Part shown: in pieces, positions 13,080 through 25,808 of the stretch
How the letters are laid out: each line of letters starts with the position of its first letter
How positions within the stretch are numbered: position 1 is the stretch's first letter
DNA from: Limnoperna fortunei
Lineage: Eukaryota > Mollusca > Bivalvia > Mytilida > Modiolidae
Direction of reading: 5' to 3'
DNA: 64,000 nt
Assembly: GCA_944474755.1 (NCBI GenBank)
Contig: OX104123.1
Span: forward strand, 21,347,083-21,411,082
Made by a program: the position numbers and the translations under genes
Notes under the pieces: generated by a model
Told to the model about the DNA's origin: nothing
Databases searched by the model: none
What the model saw: only the letters and a program-made list of their open reading frames with translations

Positions 13080-13960
13080 GAGGCTCCCAGGAGCCTGTAT
13101 TGCTCACCCGAACCTCAAACCAAATGAACAACTAAGCAATTCTTTTTTATCCAGCTTTTCGGTCCTATAAGAAATATTCCAACACTTCTGCAAAAATAAT
13201 AATTCCTGTGTATTGAGGGACAATAACTCCTACAAGATGTTGTCAAACAACTTTAACTAAATGGAGTTTTGTAGAGCTTTTGATGCTGAAGGAGGGTCTC
13301 CTTGGTTTTCCTTCTTGTGTTATACATTTAAACTATAAGCCAAAAACTGTATTTTGACCTCCTGTTCTATTTTTAGCCATGGCAGCTATGTTAGTTAATC
13401 TGCAGCTATGGTTTGTGCAAACTTGGTAGAGGACATTTGACTGATGTTGCAAAGCAGTCCTTTCAGTAGTTTCAGAGGAGATAATGTTTTTAAAAATCAA
13501 TTAAAACTGATTAAAAAAAACAATTCAAGGGGAATAACTCCTAAAAGGTTCATCAGACAATCTTGACCCTAAGTCATTTCTGTAGCTCTCATAGAGCAGA
13601 ACAATTAAGCAATGACAACTTTTTCTCTAGTTTTAATAATTTTCAAGATTTTGAGACAAAATTGGCAAAAATCATCAATATTGACGATTAAAAGGCAATA
13701 ACTCCTACAAGGAGTCATCATACAACTTTGACCCAATGGAGTGTTTTGTAGAGCTTTAGATGCTGGAGAAGGAATGTCTCTTTGGTTTTCCTGTATCTGT
13801 TATACTTTTTGAACAGCAAGGCAAAAAACTATATTTTGACCCCTTTGTTCTATTATTAGCCAAGGCAACAATGTTGGTTGGTCTGAGGCCATGATTTGTG
13901 CGAACTTGGTAGAGGACATTTTACTGATGCTGTGTGCAAGTTTTAAAAACAATCCCTTCA
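13080..13960. repeat. dispersed element, two tandem degenerate copies (intron 2)
   Basis: Two related blocks of about 450 bp follow each other. Each has an AATAACTCCTACAAG motif (13222 and 13695), then CAACTTT...ATGGAGT...TTTTGTAGAGCTTT, GTCTC...TTGGTTTTCC and a TTCTAT-TTAGCCA-GGCA tail with a GAACTTGGTAGAGGACATTT end. A hairpin AGGCTCC-CA-GGAGCCT sits near the start at about 13080. A partial third copy of the AATAACTCCTA segment lies at 13535. The same element flanks the 26-bp array further right, which bears on the origin of that array. Confidence 0.7.
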
Positions 13961-14147
13961 GTGGCTTTGGAGAAGATTTTTAAAGAAATGTTAAGGACTA
14001 CAATGACGAGACAGATGCCAAGATATAGCAATAAATTACATGACCCTTTGGGTTCCCTAATCTGGATTCCTCTGAGAAGCTGAACAAACAGCTCAACAGG
14101 GAAAGTTAAAAGTTTTTGTATTTTTGTAAACAGAAACAATTACTCAC

Positions 14148-14319
14148 TGGCATGAAACTTGACAAAGTTTTGTAGCTCTGTTCCATTCAGAGCTTCCACT
14201 TTCTGTTTTCTTTCCGGTGTCAAGTTCTCATAAGCTGTGTCATTGGGAGCAAATATTGTGTAGTCGTTCGGATACCGAAAAAAATCTACCAGATTTGCCT
14301 TCCTCACCAGAGATTCAAA
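14148..14319 (-). CDS. FAS1-domain protein, exon 2 (core of the domain)
   Basis: A 172-bp minus-strand exon between acceptor CCTTTTTTTCAG and donor GTGAGT. It enters in phase 0 and leaves in phase 1. It encodes 57 residues including FESLVRKANLVDFF, then DYTIFAPNDTAYENL, then KVEALNGTELQNFVKFHA. The TIFAPND.AY..L segment is the classical H1 box of fasciclin domains (usual form TVFAPTDEAF..L), which makes the family call firm. An open frame continues a few codons past the donor to a stop and upstream of the acceptor, but both extensions are intronic. Confidence 0.88.
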
Positions 14320-14639
14320 CTGAAAAAAAGGTATTTTTAAATTAATTAAATTGATAATGTCAAACCCATACATGTACATCATAAAAAATGTGAATTTGTT
14401 CAAAGTTTTTTTCATGGATATGAAAATGTATACTTCTATGTACACACTTTAACTAACTGAGTACTTAGGATGTTTGCTGAACTGCACTGCAAAATGTGTA
14501 TATGCTAATATTCCGTCACTGACCATGCTGACTGAATTCATTAAAAAAAGATCTCAAAAGTAAATTCTATATTTTAATAAACACCACATTATAACTAAAG
14601 GTTTCAAGACATGAAGTCTGTAATTCTCTTCTTGAAGGC
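14320..14639. other. unique intron sequence
   Basis: Start of the 11.5-kb intron 1. It holds the polypyrimidine acceptor of exon 2 (on the minus strand) and AT-rich sequence. I see no repeat or coding signal in it. Confidence 0.6.
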
Positions 14640-15184
14640 AAACTGAGCTATCTTGACAAGATAGCAATAATCCTATGGGAATTAATCAGCAATAACTCCT
14701 GCAGGAACTAATCACAATTAACTCCTACGAGAACTAATCACAATTAACTCCTGCGAGAACTTATCAGCAATAACTCTTACAAGAACTAATCACAATTAAC
14801 TCTTACGAGAACTAATCAGCAATAACTCCTACGGGAACTAATCAGCATTAACTCCTACAGGAACTAATCAGCATTAACTCCTATGGGAATTAATCAGCAT
14901 TAACTCCTGCAGGAACTAATCAGCACTAACTCCTACATGTACAAGAACAAATCACAATTAACTCCTACAAGAACTAATCAGCAATAACTCCTATGAGAAC
15001 TAATCAGCAATAACTCCTACGAGAACTAATCAGCAATAACTCCTATGGGAACTAATCAGCATTAACTCCTGTGAGAATTAATCAGCAATAACTCCTACAG
15101 GAATTAAACAGCAATAACTTCAGTGTTTTTTTACAGCAATAATCCTACGGGAACTAATCAGCACTAACTCCTATGGGAACAAGT

Positions 15185-15475
15185 GTGGACTGTGAGCACG
15201 CTCACAAAGGGATACCCCCCCCTCCCCCAGCTTCGCTTCACGTCCAATTATCTCCCCTGAATGATATCCGACAGAGACGAAAATTCTTCATGCACATCTA
15301 CATATGATGTACTCCCTTCTTGTAAAGTTTCATCAAAATCAGTGTCAAACGGTTTAGGAGGAGAAGCGCTTACAAGGAATGTGGACAGACGGACAGACAG
15401 ACGGACGGACGGACGGACGGACAGACATACAGGGTGATTCCTATATACCCTCAAACTAGTTTGTGGGGGGTATAA
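15185..15475 (-). mobile_element. dispersed non-autonomous element, copy 1
   Basis: A block of about 280 bp unrelated to the array. It has short inverted termini (TATCCC/TACCCCCC at 15210 against GGGGGGTATA at 15465), a GGAC/GGACAGAC tetranucleotide tract (15383-15425) and the segment ACCGTTTGACACTGATTTTG on the minus strand. The termini and internal tract resemble small repeats common in bivalve genomes (recollection, not checked). Next to it lies TGTGAGCACGCTCACA, a 16-bp palindrome with one mismatch. The minus-strand peptide frame across it is not a gene. Confidence 0.6.
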
Positions 15476-16488
15476 TTAATCAGCAATAACTTCTATGGGA
15501 ATTAATCAGAAATAACTCCTACAGGAATTAATCAGCAATAACTACTACAGGAATTAATCAGCAATAACCCCTACAGGAACAAATCAGCAATAACTCCTAC
15601 AGGAATTAATCAGCAATAACTCCTACAGGAATTAATCAGCAATAACTCCTACAGGAATTAAACAGCAATAACTCCTATAGGAATTAAACAGCAATAACCC
15701 CTACAGGAACAAATCAGCAATAACTACTACAGGAATTAATCAGCAATAACTCCTACAGGAATTAATCATCAATAACTCCTACAGGAATTAATCAGCAATA
15801 ACTCCAACAGGAATTAATCAGCAATAACTCCTACAGGAATTAATCAGCAATAACTCCTCCAGGAATAAATCAGCAATAACTTCTATGGGTATTAATCAGC
15901 AATAACTCCTACAGGAATTAATCAGCAATAACTCCTACAGGAATTAATCAGCAATAACTCCTATAGGAATTAATCAGCAATAACTCCTACAGGAATTAAT
16001 CAGCAATAACTCCTCCAGGAATTAATCAGCAATAACTCCTTGGAGTTTTAAACAGCAATAACTCCTACAGGAATTAATCAGCAATAACTCCTACAGGAAT
16101 TAATCAGCAATAACTCCTCCAGGAATAAATCAGCAATAACTACTACAGGAATTAATCAGCAATAACTTCTATGGGAATTAATCAGCAATAACTCCAACAG
16201 GAATTAATCAGCAATAACTCCTACAGGAATTAATCAGCAATAACTCCTCCAGGAATTAATCAGCAATAACTCCTACAGGAATTAATCAGCAATAACTTCT
16301 AATGGAATTAATCAGCAATAACTCCAACAGGAATTAATCAGCAATAACTCCTACAGGAATTAATCAGCAATAACTCCTCCAGGAATTAATCAGCAATAAC
16401 TCCTACAGGAATTAAACAGCAATAACTTCAGTGTTTTTTTACAGCAATAATCCTACGGGAACTAATCAGCACTAACTCCTATGGGAAC

Positions 16489-16769
16489 AAGTGTGGACTG
16501 TGAGCATGCTCACAAAGGGATACCCCCCCCCCTCCCCCAGCTTCGCTTCACGTCCAATTATCTCCCCTGAATGATATCCGACAGAGACGAAAATTCTTCA
16601 TGCACATGTACATATGATGTACTCCCTTCTTGTAAAGTTTCATCAAAATCTGTCAAACGGTTTAGGAGGAGAAGCGCTTACAAGGAATGTGGACAGACGG
16701 ACGGACGGACAGACGGACAGACATACAGGGTGATTCCTATATACCCTCAAACTAGTTTGTGGGGGTATA
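16489..16769 (-). mobile_element. dispersed non-autonomous element, copy 2
   Basis: Nearly identical to copy 1, about 1.3 kb away, and preceded by the same array variant (CTTCAGTGTTTTTTTACAGC at 15118 and 16426). So the element and its array flanks were copied together, rather than inserted twice. Here the adjacent TGTGAGCATGCTCACA is a perfect palindrome. The GGAC tract is shorter than in copy 1. Confidence 0.65.
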
Positions 16770-19190
16770 ATTAATCAGCAATAACTTCTATGGGAATTAA
16801 TCAGAAATAACTCCTACAGGAATTAATCAGCAATAACTACTACAGGAATTAATCAGCAATAATTCCTACAGGAATTAATCAGCAATAACTCCTACAGGAA
16901 TTAATCAGCAATAACTCCTACAGGAATTAATCAGCAATAACTCCTCCAGGAATTAATCAGCAATAACTTCTATGGGAATTAATCAGCAATAACTCCTACA
17001 GGAATTAATCAGCAATAACTCCTCCAGGAATTAATCAGCAATAACTCCTACAGGAATAAATCAGCAATAACTCCTCCAGGAATTAAACAGCAATAACTCC
17101 TATAGGAATTAAACAGCAATAACCCCTACAGGAACAAATCAGCAATAACTACTACAGGAATTAATCAGCAATAACTCCTACAGGAATTAATCATCAATAA
17201 CTCCTACAGGAATTAATCAGAAATAACTCCAACAGGAATTAATCAGCAATAACTCCTACAGGAATTAATCAGCAATAACTCCTCCAGGAATAAATCAGCA
17301 ATAACTTCTATGGGAATTAATCAGCAATAAATCCTACAGGAATTAATCTGCAATAACTCCTACAGGAATTAATCAGCAATAACTCCTATAGGAATTAATC
17401 AGCAATAACTCCTACAGGAATTAATCAGCAATAACTCCTCCAGGAATTAATGGAATTAATCAGCAATAACTCCTCCAGGAATTAATCAGCAATAACTCCT
17501 ACAGGAATTAATCAGCAATAACTGCTCCAGGAATTAATCAGCAATAACTCCTTGGAGTTTTAAACAGCAATAACTCCTACAGGAATTAATCAGCAATAAC
17601 TCCTACAGGAATTAATCAGCAATAACTCCTCCAGGAATAAATCAGCAATAACTCCTACAGGAATTAATCAGCAATAACTTCTATGGGAATTAATCAGCAA
17701 TAACTCCAACAGGAATTAATCAGCAATAACTCCTACAGGAATTAATCAGCAATAACTCCTCCAGGAATTAATCAGCAATAACTCCTACAGGAATTAATCA
17801 GCAATAACTTCTAATGGAATTAATCAGCAATAACTCCAACAGGAATTAATCAGCAGTAACTCCTACAGGAATTAATCAGCAATAACTCCTCCAGGAATTA
17901 ATCAGCAATAACTCCTACAGGAATTAATCAGCAATAACTTCTATGGGAATTAATCAGCAATAACTCCAACAGGAATTAATCAGCAATAACTCCTACAGGA
18001 ATTAATCAGCAATAACTCCTTGGAGTTTTAAACAGCAATAACTCCTACAGGAATTAATCAGCAATAACTCCTACAGGAATTGATCAGCAATAACTCCTCC
18101 AGGAATAAATCAGCAATAACTCCTACAGGAATTAATCAGCAATAACTTCTATGGGAATTAGTCAGCAATAACTCCAACAGGAATTAATCAGCAATAACTC
18201 CTACAGGAATTAATCAGCAATAACTCCTACAGGAATTAATCAGCAATAACTCCAACAGGAATTAATCAGCAATAACTCCTACAGGAATTAATCAGCAATA
18301 ACTCCTATAGGAATTAAACAGGAATAACTCCAACAGGAATTAATCAGCAATAACTCCTATAGGAATTAATCAGCAATAACTCCTATAGGAATTAATCAGC
18401 AATAACTCCTATAGGAATTAATCAGCAATAACTCCTATAGGAATTAAACAGCAATAACTCCTATAGGAATTAATCAGCAATAACTCCAACAGGAATTAAT
18501 CAGCAATAACTCCTATAGGAATTAAACAGCAATAACTCCTATAGGAATTAATCAGCAATAACTCCTACAGGAATTAAACAGCAATAACTCCAACAGGAAT
18601 TAATCAGCAATAACTCCTATAGGAATTAATCAGCAATAACTCCTATAGGAATTAATCAGCAATAACTCCTATAGGAATTAATCAGCAATAACTCCTACAG
18701 GAATTAATCAGCAATAACTCCAACAGGAATTAATCAGCAATAACTCCTACAGGAATTAATCAGCAATAACTCCTACAGGAATTAATCAGCAATAACTCCT
18801 ACAGGAATTAAACAGCAATAACTCCTATAGGAATTAATCAGCAATAACTCCTACAGGAATTAAACAGCAATAACTCCTATAGGAATTAATCCGCAATAAC
18901 TCCAACAGGAATTAATCAGCAATAACTCCTATAGGAATTAATCAGCAATAACTCCTACAGGAATTAATCAGCAATAACTCCTACAGGAATTAATCAGCAA
19001 TAACTCCTTGGAGTTTTAAACAGCAATAACTACTACAGGAATTAATCAGCAATAACTCCTACAGGAATTAATCAGCAATAACTCCTACAGGAATTAATCA
19101 GCAATAACTCCTACAGGAATTAATCAGCAATAACTCCTACAGGAATTAATCAGCAATAACTCCTACAGGAATTAAACAGCAATAAATCAC

Positions 19191-19688
19191 ACATCTTTGG
19201 ACTAATTGGAAAATTTGTAGAGCTTGATGTGTTGATCAATTTGAGGTGTTTTGTTTCATATAGGATTTTTGAGATTTGCCATGGGTTAATCCATTTGTTC
19301 TATTTTTAGTATCAGTGGCTATGTTTATCCAGGATCATCACCATGAATGCAAATTTTGTAAACTAGGTTCCTCAAGAGGATTGCAGCCATGTTTTGAAAA
19401 GAAATGGCTAATTGAATGTCTGAGGAGAAAATGTATTTATAAGTCAAAAGTTTCGGTAAGACTTCCAATAGAACCCCCCAATAAAAAGCGCAATGCATTA
19501 GACTATCACAAGATACATGGAGTTCACACGGCTCGCACTTGCCCAATTGGCAATGCATGACTGTGTCCACTGTGGGGTTCACCAGTGGCTGCCACCCAGA
19601 GCCAAATTCTTTTATTTACATTCGAAATAATGCATTTTTAGTGGGTGTTCAAATGGAAGTCTTTCCACTCAGTTGATAAATTGCAATG
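19191..19688. repeat. right flank of the 26-bp array: tail of the dispersed element
   Basis: Directly after the last array unit the sequence reads AAATTTGTAGAGCTTGATG, then TTTGTTCTATTTTTAGTATC and GCAAATTTTGTAAACTAGG. These align in order with the GTAGAGCTTT, TTGTTCTATT-TTAGCCA and GTGCGAACTTGGTAGAGG segments of the element at 13080-13960. The rest, up to 19688, is unique. The overlapping peptide frames on both strands have no recognisable domain. Confidence 0.55.
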
Positions 19689-19990
19689 TCAGAATGTATT
19701 TTTTCGTCAGGGACTGATGTCACAATTTATTTTTTCATCAGGGACTGACATCACAATGTATTTCTTCATCAGGGACTGATGTCACAATGTATTTTTTCGT
19801 CAGGGACTGATGTCACAATGTATTTTTTCGTCAGGGACTGATGTCACAATGTATTTTTTCGTCAGGGACTGACATCACAATGTATTTCTTCATCAGGGAC
19901 TGACATCACAATGTATTTTTTCGTCAGGGACTGATGTCACAATGTATTTTTTCGTCAGGGACTGATGTAACAATGTATTTTTCATATCAC
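19689..19990. repeat. 31-bp minisatellite
   Basis: About ten copies of a 31-bp unit CAGGGACTGATGTCACAATG followed by TATTTTTTCGT, alternating with a GACATCACAATG/TTTCTTCAT variant. TCAG-GGA-CTGA is a short hairpin core. It lies in intron 1 of the FAS1 gene. Confidence 0.95.
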
Positions 19991-20134
19991 ATTGTTGCCC
20001 AATGTATACAACTTTTTCCAAGTTGGGTGAGAAATAGATAAATAAGGACAAGCTTAAGATTAAGAGAAAAACTATAATACACAATTAAATGGAAATGATT
20101 AATAAACAATAAAAAAGTGTGTCTTTGTACTGTT

Positions 20135-22652
20135 CTCGGTAGTGTTGATTACATGTTTACATACTGGTGCTTCTTGTATACAGTAGTGTTGATTACATGT
20201 ATACATACTGGTGCTTCTTGTATACAGTAGTGTTGATTACATGTTTACATACTGGTGCTTCTTGTATACAGTAGTGTTGATTACATGTATACATACTGGT
20301 GCTTCTTGTATACAGTAGTGTTGATTACATGTATACATACTGGTGCTTCTTGTATACAGTAGTGTTGATTACATGTTTACATACTAGTGCTTCTTGTATA
20401 CAGTAGTGTTGATTACATGTATACATACTGGTGCTTCTTGTATACAGTAGTGTTGATTACATGTATACATACTGGTGCTTCTTGTATACAGTAGTGTTGA
20501 TTACATGTATACATACTAGTGCTTCTTGTATACAGTAGTGTTGATTACATGTATACATACTGGTGCTTCTTGTATACAGTAGTGTTGATTACATGTATAC
20601 ATACTTGTGCTTCTTGTATACAGTAGTGTTGATTACATGTATACATACTGGTGCTTCTTGTATACAGTAGTGTTGATTACACATGTATACATATTAGTGC
20701 TTCTTGTATACAGTAGTGTTGATTACATGTATACATACTGGTGCTTCTTGTATACAGTAGTGTTGATTACATGTATACATACTGGTGCTTCTTGTATACA
20801 GTAGTGTTGATAACATGTATACATACTGGTGCTTCTTGTATACAGTAGTGTTGATTACATGTATACATACTGGTGCTTCTTGTATACAGTAGTGTTGATA
20901 ACATGTATACATACTAGTGCTTCTTGTATACAGTAGTGTTGATTACATGTATACATACTGGTGCTTCTTGTATACAGTAGTGTTGATAACATGTATACAT
21001 ACTGGTGCTTCTTGTATACCGTAGTGTTGATTACACATGTATACATATTAGTGCTTCTTGTATACAGTAGTGTTGATTACATGTATACATACTGGTGCTT
21101 CTTGTATACAGTAGTGTTGATAACATGTATACATACTAGTGCTTCTTGTATACAGTAGTGTTGATTACATGTATACATACTTGTGCTTCTTGTATACAGT
21201 AGTGTTGATTACATGTATACATACTGGTGCTTCTTGTATACAGTAGTGTTGATTACATGTATACATACTGGTGCTTCTTGTATACAGTAGTGTTGATTAC
21301 ATGTATACATACTGGTGCTTCTTGTATACAGTAGTGTTGATTACATGTATACATACTGGTGCTTCTTGTATACAGAAGTGTTGATTACATGTATACATAC
21401 TGGTGCTTCTTGTATACAGTAGTGTTGATTACATGTATACATACTTGTGCTTCTTGTATACAGTAGTGTTGATAACATGTATACATACTTGTGCTTCTTG
21501 TATACAGTAGTGTTGATTACATGTATACATACTGGTGCTTCTTGTATACAGAAGTGTTGATTACATGTATACATACTTGTGCTTCTTGTATACAGTAGTG
21601 TTGATTACATGTATACATACTGGTGCTTCTTGTATACAGTAGTGTTGATTACATGTTTACATACTAGTGCTTCTTGTATACAGTAGTGTTGATTACATGT
21701 ATACATACTGGTGCTTCTTGTATACAGTAGTGTTGATTACATGTATACATACTGGTGCTTCTTGTATACAGTAGTGTTGATTACATGTATACATACTGGT
21801 GCTTCTTGTATACAGTAGTGTTGATTACATGTATACATACTGGTGCTTCTTGTATACAGAAGTGTTGATTACATGTATACATACTGGTGCTTCTTGTATA
21901 CAGTAGTGTTGATTACATGTATACATACTTGTGCTTCTTGTATACAGTAGTGTTGATAACATGTATACATACTTGTGCTTCTTGTATACAGTAGTGTTGA
22001 TTACATGTATACATACTGGTGCTTCTTGTATACAGTAGTGTTGATTACATGTATACATACTGGTGCTTCTTGTATACAGAAGTGTTGATTACATGTATAC
22101 ATACTGGTGCTTCTTGTATACAGTAGTGTTGATTACATGTATACATACTTGTGCTTCTTGTATACAGTAGTGTTGATAACATGTATACATACTTGTGCTT
22201 CTTGTATACAGTAGTGTTGATTACATGTATACATACTGGTGCTTCTTGTATACAGAAGTGTTGATTACATGTATACATACTTGTGCTTCTTGTATACAGT
22301 AGTGTTGATTACATGTATACATACTGGTGCTTCTTGTATACAGAAGTGTTGATTACATGTATACATACTTGTGCTTCTTGTATACAGTAGTGTTGATAAC
22401 ATGTATACATACTTGTGCTTCTTGTATACAGTAGTGTTGATTACATGTATACATACTGGTGCTTCTTGTATACAGAAGTGTTGATTACATGTATACATAC
22501 TTGTGCTTCTTGTATACAGTAGTGTTGATTACATGTATACATACTGGTGCTTCTTGTATACAGTAGTGTTGATTACATGTATACATACTTGTGCTTCTTG
22601 TATACAGTAGTGTTGATTACATGCATACAAACTTGTGCTTCTTGTATACAAA
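20135..22652. repeat. 44-bp minisatellite
   Basis: About 57 copies of a 44-bp unit: GTGTTGATTACATGTATACA, TACTGGTGCTTCTT, GTATACAGTA. ATGTATACAT is a perfect 10-bp palindrome. In the right half the CAGAAGTG and GATAACATG variants recur every 220 bp (five units), for example at 21857 and 22077, showing a local higher-order repeat. The peptides on both strands (YTYWCFLYTVVLI and CYQHYCIQEAPVCIHV types) are repeat translations. The array lies in intron 1 of the FAS1 gene. Confidence 0.96.
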
Positions 22653-25600
22653 CTTCTCATTTTAAAACAGTAATGTTCTTTGTAGTTTGTTTTAAGAAAT
22701 AAAGAAATGTTTTTTAGTAATGTTATTTGTACAAGCTGGAAACAGGACCAGATTTTCTGAGTATCGTGCCTTAACCTGTTCTCGATAGTAACCTATTCTC
22801 GATAGTCATGCAAAAATTCATTTTGTCAGAAAACGAGGATTCGCACAGTATTCTGTTTGTCTGCAATTTTCCTTTGGGACACCACTTTGCTCCTCGGTAA
22901 TGAAAAAATAAACAGGTTCCGCGTTTAGATGTTTAAAATTCTCCCAAATACAGAATACCATATATTTCGATACCTTTCCGTAATCCCAAAAATTTCTTCA
23001 ACTTATGGTACATTAGACAGGTCCTATCTTTTAAACCAATGCTCCAATTTAAACAAATTTTATATGCAGGGGTCACCACACTCTAAAAAAGTAGGGAGAA
23101 GTGACTTCTCCCTGGCAGACAAACAGGGAGAAGTCAGGCCCTGATAGGGAGACTTCAGGAGACCCTAGGGAGAAGTCAGGGGGAGCGTACAAATAATTAA
23201 CTTTGCAGTAGTTACGTACAATTTTCATTATTTTCATCAATTTCCAGGATTATTTCTTTTGTGTTTAAAAACAATAACAGATTAAGTTTTTTTTCTTTCT
23301 TCTTCATTATTATTCATGGTATGCAATATCAAACAGCACATAACCTTTATCATATTAATCAAAGTTGTACTGATCCAAATTTCTTCATGGGACACCCATC
23401 TACAGAACTTATCATGATGTCAATAATTACTATACATCTTTATTCTTTCAAGTGAAGCTCAAATACTTATCGAAGAAAACTGTTAAAGTACAATACTCTT
23501 TGAAAGAACTGAAGTTTGAAACCAAGTAAAGTATTTGTTTATCAAAAATATTACGATTTTTCATTATGGGCCGTTGTACATTACTTTTCTTCGTTGTTCA
23601 CTTCCGGTAATTAGTCATATCCGGTAAATAAACAAATGGCGCGTAATACATTTGAAAGACGTAAATCGTTTGAAAATATGTTAAATACGCATATTGTTTG
23701 CCGTTTTTTATTGGAATTACACATTTACTGATAAATTGGTAGTCAGGGTGAAGTATTTGGACCAGATTTACAAGTATCTTATGTGAACCATCGGGCGACT
23801 TTTAATTACATTTTACTGTATTTTATTGTCAGAATAGCCCTGCATAGCTAATTACGCATACATTATCGAGAACTGGTGACGTAGTATACAATATGTCAAA
23901 AATTAGGTCGTTCGAATAATTAGAAGATCTTGGCAATAACCGGACACTTCCTTGTAATTTTTTGCAAGTGTGTAGTTTTTTATCTATGAACCAAATGGGT
24001 AAATAAATAAATAATATCTATTAGATAAGAACAAAGTTTTATCCCATAATATCTTAAGCTATCGAGAACCGCCAAAGCCAGGATACTCATACCTTTATAA
24101 TTTAAATAACAATAAAGAGATTATTTAATACATTAATGTTTAATCAATAATCTGTCATTTTTTTCAACATAAAGTAATGTTATTAAAAAACATATTGTTT
24201 GAATGTTTGACAATAATCAGACTTTCTCATTCCAGGAATACATAATCACTTAATGAACTATGTCATGTATGTCATGACACATGGACTGCCCCATAATATA
24301 TAATAATGGTATGGTGTATGTACATTTATAAAATGTTATGAAAATCTTTTCCTTGTTCCAAATAATAACTATCTGTGTTATGTAAAAATAAGTAAATTTT
24401 GCCAGAATACTGACTTTTGATTGGCTGGAAAATATTTTCTATCAGAGGATGGAAAACAAATTTGATTGTCTTTCATGTCTTTGAGACACATGCCATTTGA
24501 CGTATTATATATTACCCCAGGGACATGACGGGAAACTAACAGTTCATGTATTGATCTCTGTTTTCAATAATGTCCAGTTACAAAAATAAAATAAGTGGTG
24601 GAATGGGGGGGGGGATGAAATAGGGTTTATAAGCCAATGTGATCCAAATAAATGTATGCAAAGCTGACCCCCACCTTATGTGAAAAAATCCTGGGGATCA
24701 GCCAAGGACATCGCCGAGGCCAAACAAGCAAAAATATTTGTTATTAAAAGCTTTCCTTATATAAAAAACTAGGGAATTAATTTCAATATTAAACTTATTA
24801 GGACAGTAAGCTTCTGTCATAATTTACAACCAAAAGTTCCAGTAAACACTGTTGGGTAGTCTACGGTAGGCAATAAGGTAGGATAAATAAAGCACTTAAT
24901 GTTAGTGTATTTATACTTTAGCCTAATTGATCTGCTAACTTATGTGGGAAAATTAAACAAATCATTTGGCCATAAAGTAATAAAACATTTTTGTACAATT
25001 GAGTCATTTACAACATTGATATTTTTCTCATGTGAAAAGGCTGAAGTAATACATGCCTTACATGTGCATGTACATGTATACATATATTTAGATTATTTGG
25101 TTTTAATGTCCACTGAGCAATATATTTTAGCCACTATTTATTCTGAACTGAGTACACAATGATAAAACTTCATCAGTTCTGAGTACCCAATGAAATGTAA
25201 AAACTGACAAGGTACTTTCTGTTGCATCAATTAATATTTAATATTTTCCAAAATGACAGCAGTATAAATATTTAAATAAACAACATAAAGTAGTTAGGTC
25301 ATCAATTTATGTACAAAATATCACAATGTTCATTTTCAATTTAGTACATATAAGTTTACAAACAACAGATCTGTTTGCCTCCCTTGAGTCATCAGTATTC
25401 TAAGCCCAATGTGTCAGTAGTTGTATATTTTATACTATAATATGATGTGTAACGACCACAACGGAAATAAGCATTTAAGGCTGTCACTCTGTGTACTTTT
25501 ACATAGTTAACGTGCTATAGTCTACATGTATGTATCAGTATATCTGCTTGATTTGCCTTAATTAAAGGGTTACAACAATCAAAATAAAAATGCGACGCCT

Positions 25601-25808
25601 TCAAATTTACGTCTATTAACTAAAACTGTTCAATTTCATTTTATCCAAGATAAGTTATCACGAAACGGTATATATCTTAAAATAAATATAACATTTTAAA
25701 TGATAAATATTTTTAATTGACAGTCTGTCCGTTAATGAGTCTTTTTTCAGTTTGTTTACGTCGCCATTTTTTACCTGCAGGCTGCACAGGTGTAAAATTA
25801 TAACATAC
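22653..25808. other. AT-rich remainder of intron 1
   Basis: No coding exon is supported here. Visible items are a 10-1-10 palindrome (AGGGAGAAGT, G, ACTTCTCCCT at 23093-23113) followed by further AGGGAGAAGT copies up to 23180; the decamer TTCTCGATAG in direct copies at about 22783 and 22797, with inverted copies at about 23864 and 24060; and a short G tract at 24605. The small open frames at 22929, 23261 and 24899 have no recognisable features. Confidence 0.5.

Larger units (their letters stand above)
14640..19190. repeat. 26-bp minisatellite array (AATAACTCCTACAGGAATTAATCAGC type)
   Basis: About 150 copies of a 26-bp unit made of CAGCAATAACTCC, TACAGGAATTAAT and close variants (TATAGG, CCAGG, AACAGG, TATGGG). 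TCCTATAGGA variants form a perfect 10-bp palindrome. The left end (14640-15180) is more diverged, with GAACTAATCAGCAATTAAC units. The array is broken twice by the same dispersed insert (15185-15475 and 16489-16769). A recurrent variant CCTTGGAGTTTTAAACAGC appears at about 16036, 17550, 18018 and 19012. It lies in intron 1 of the FAS1 gene. Confidence 0.96.

Noticed and set aside
19276..19560. 94-residue plus-strand peptide and its 85-residue minus-strand partner
   Set aside because: Both lie in the tail of the dispersed repeat and unique intron DNA of the FAS1 gene; no recognisable domain on either strand.
23636..23760. short plus-strand gene starting ATGGCGCG near 23636
   Set aside because: The frame ends after about 30 codons, with no domain and no splice signal giving a longer product.
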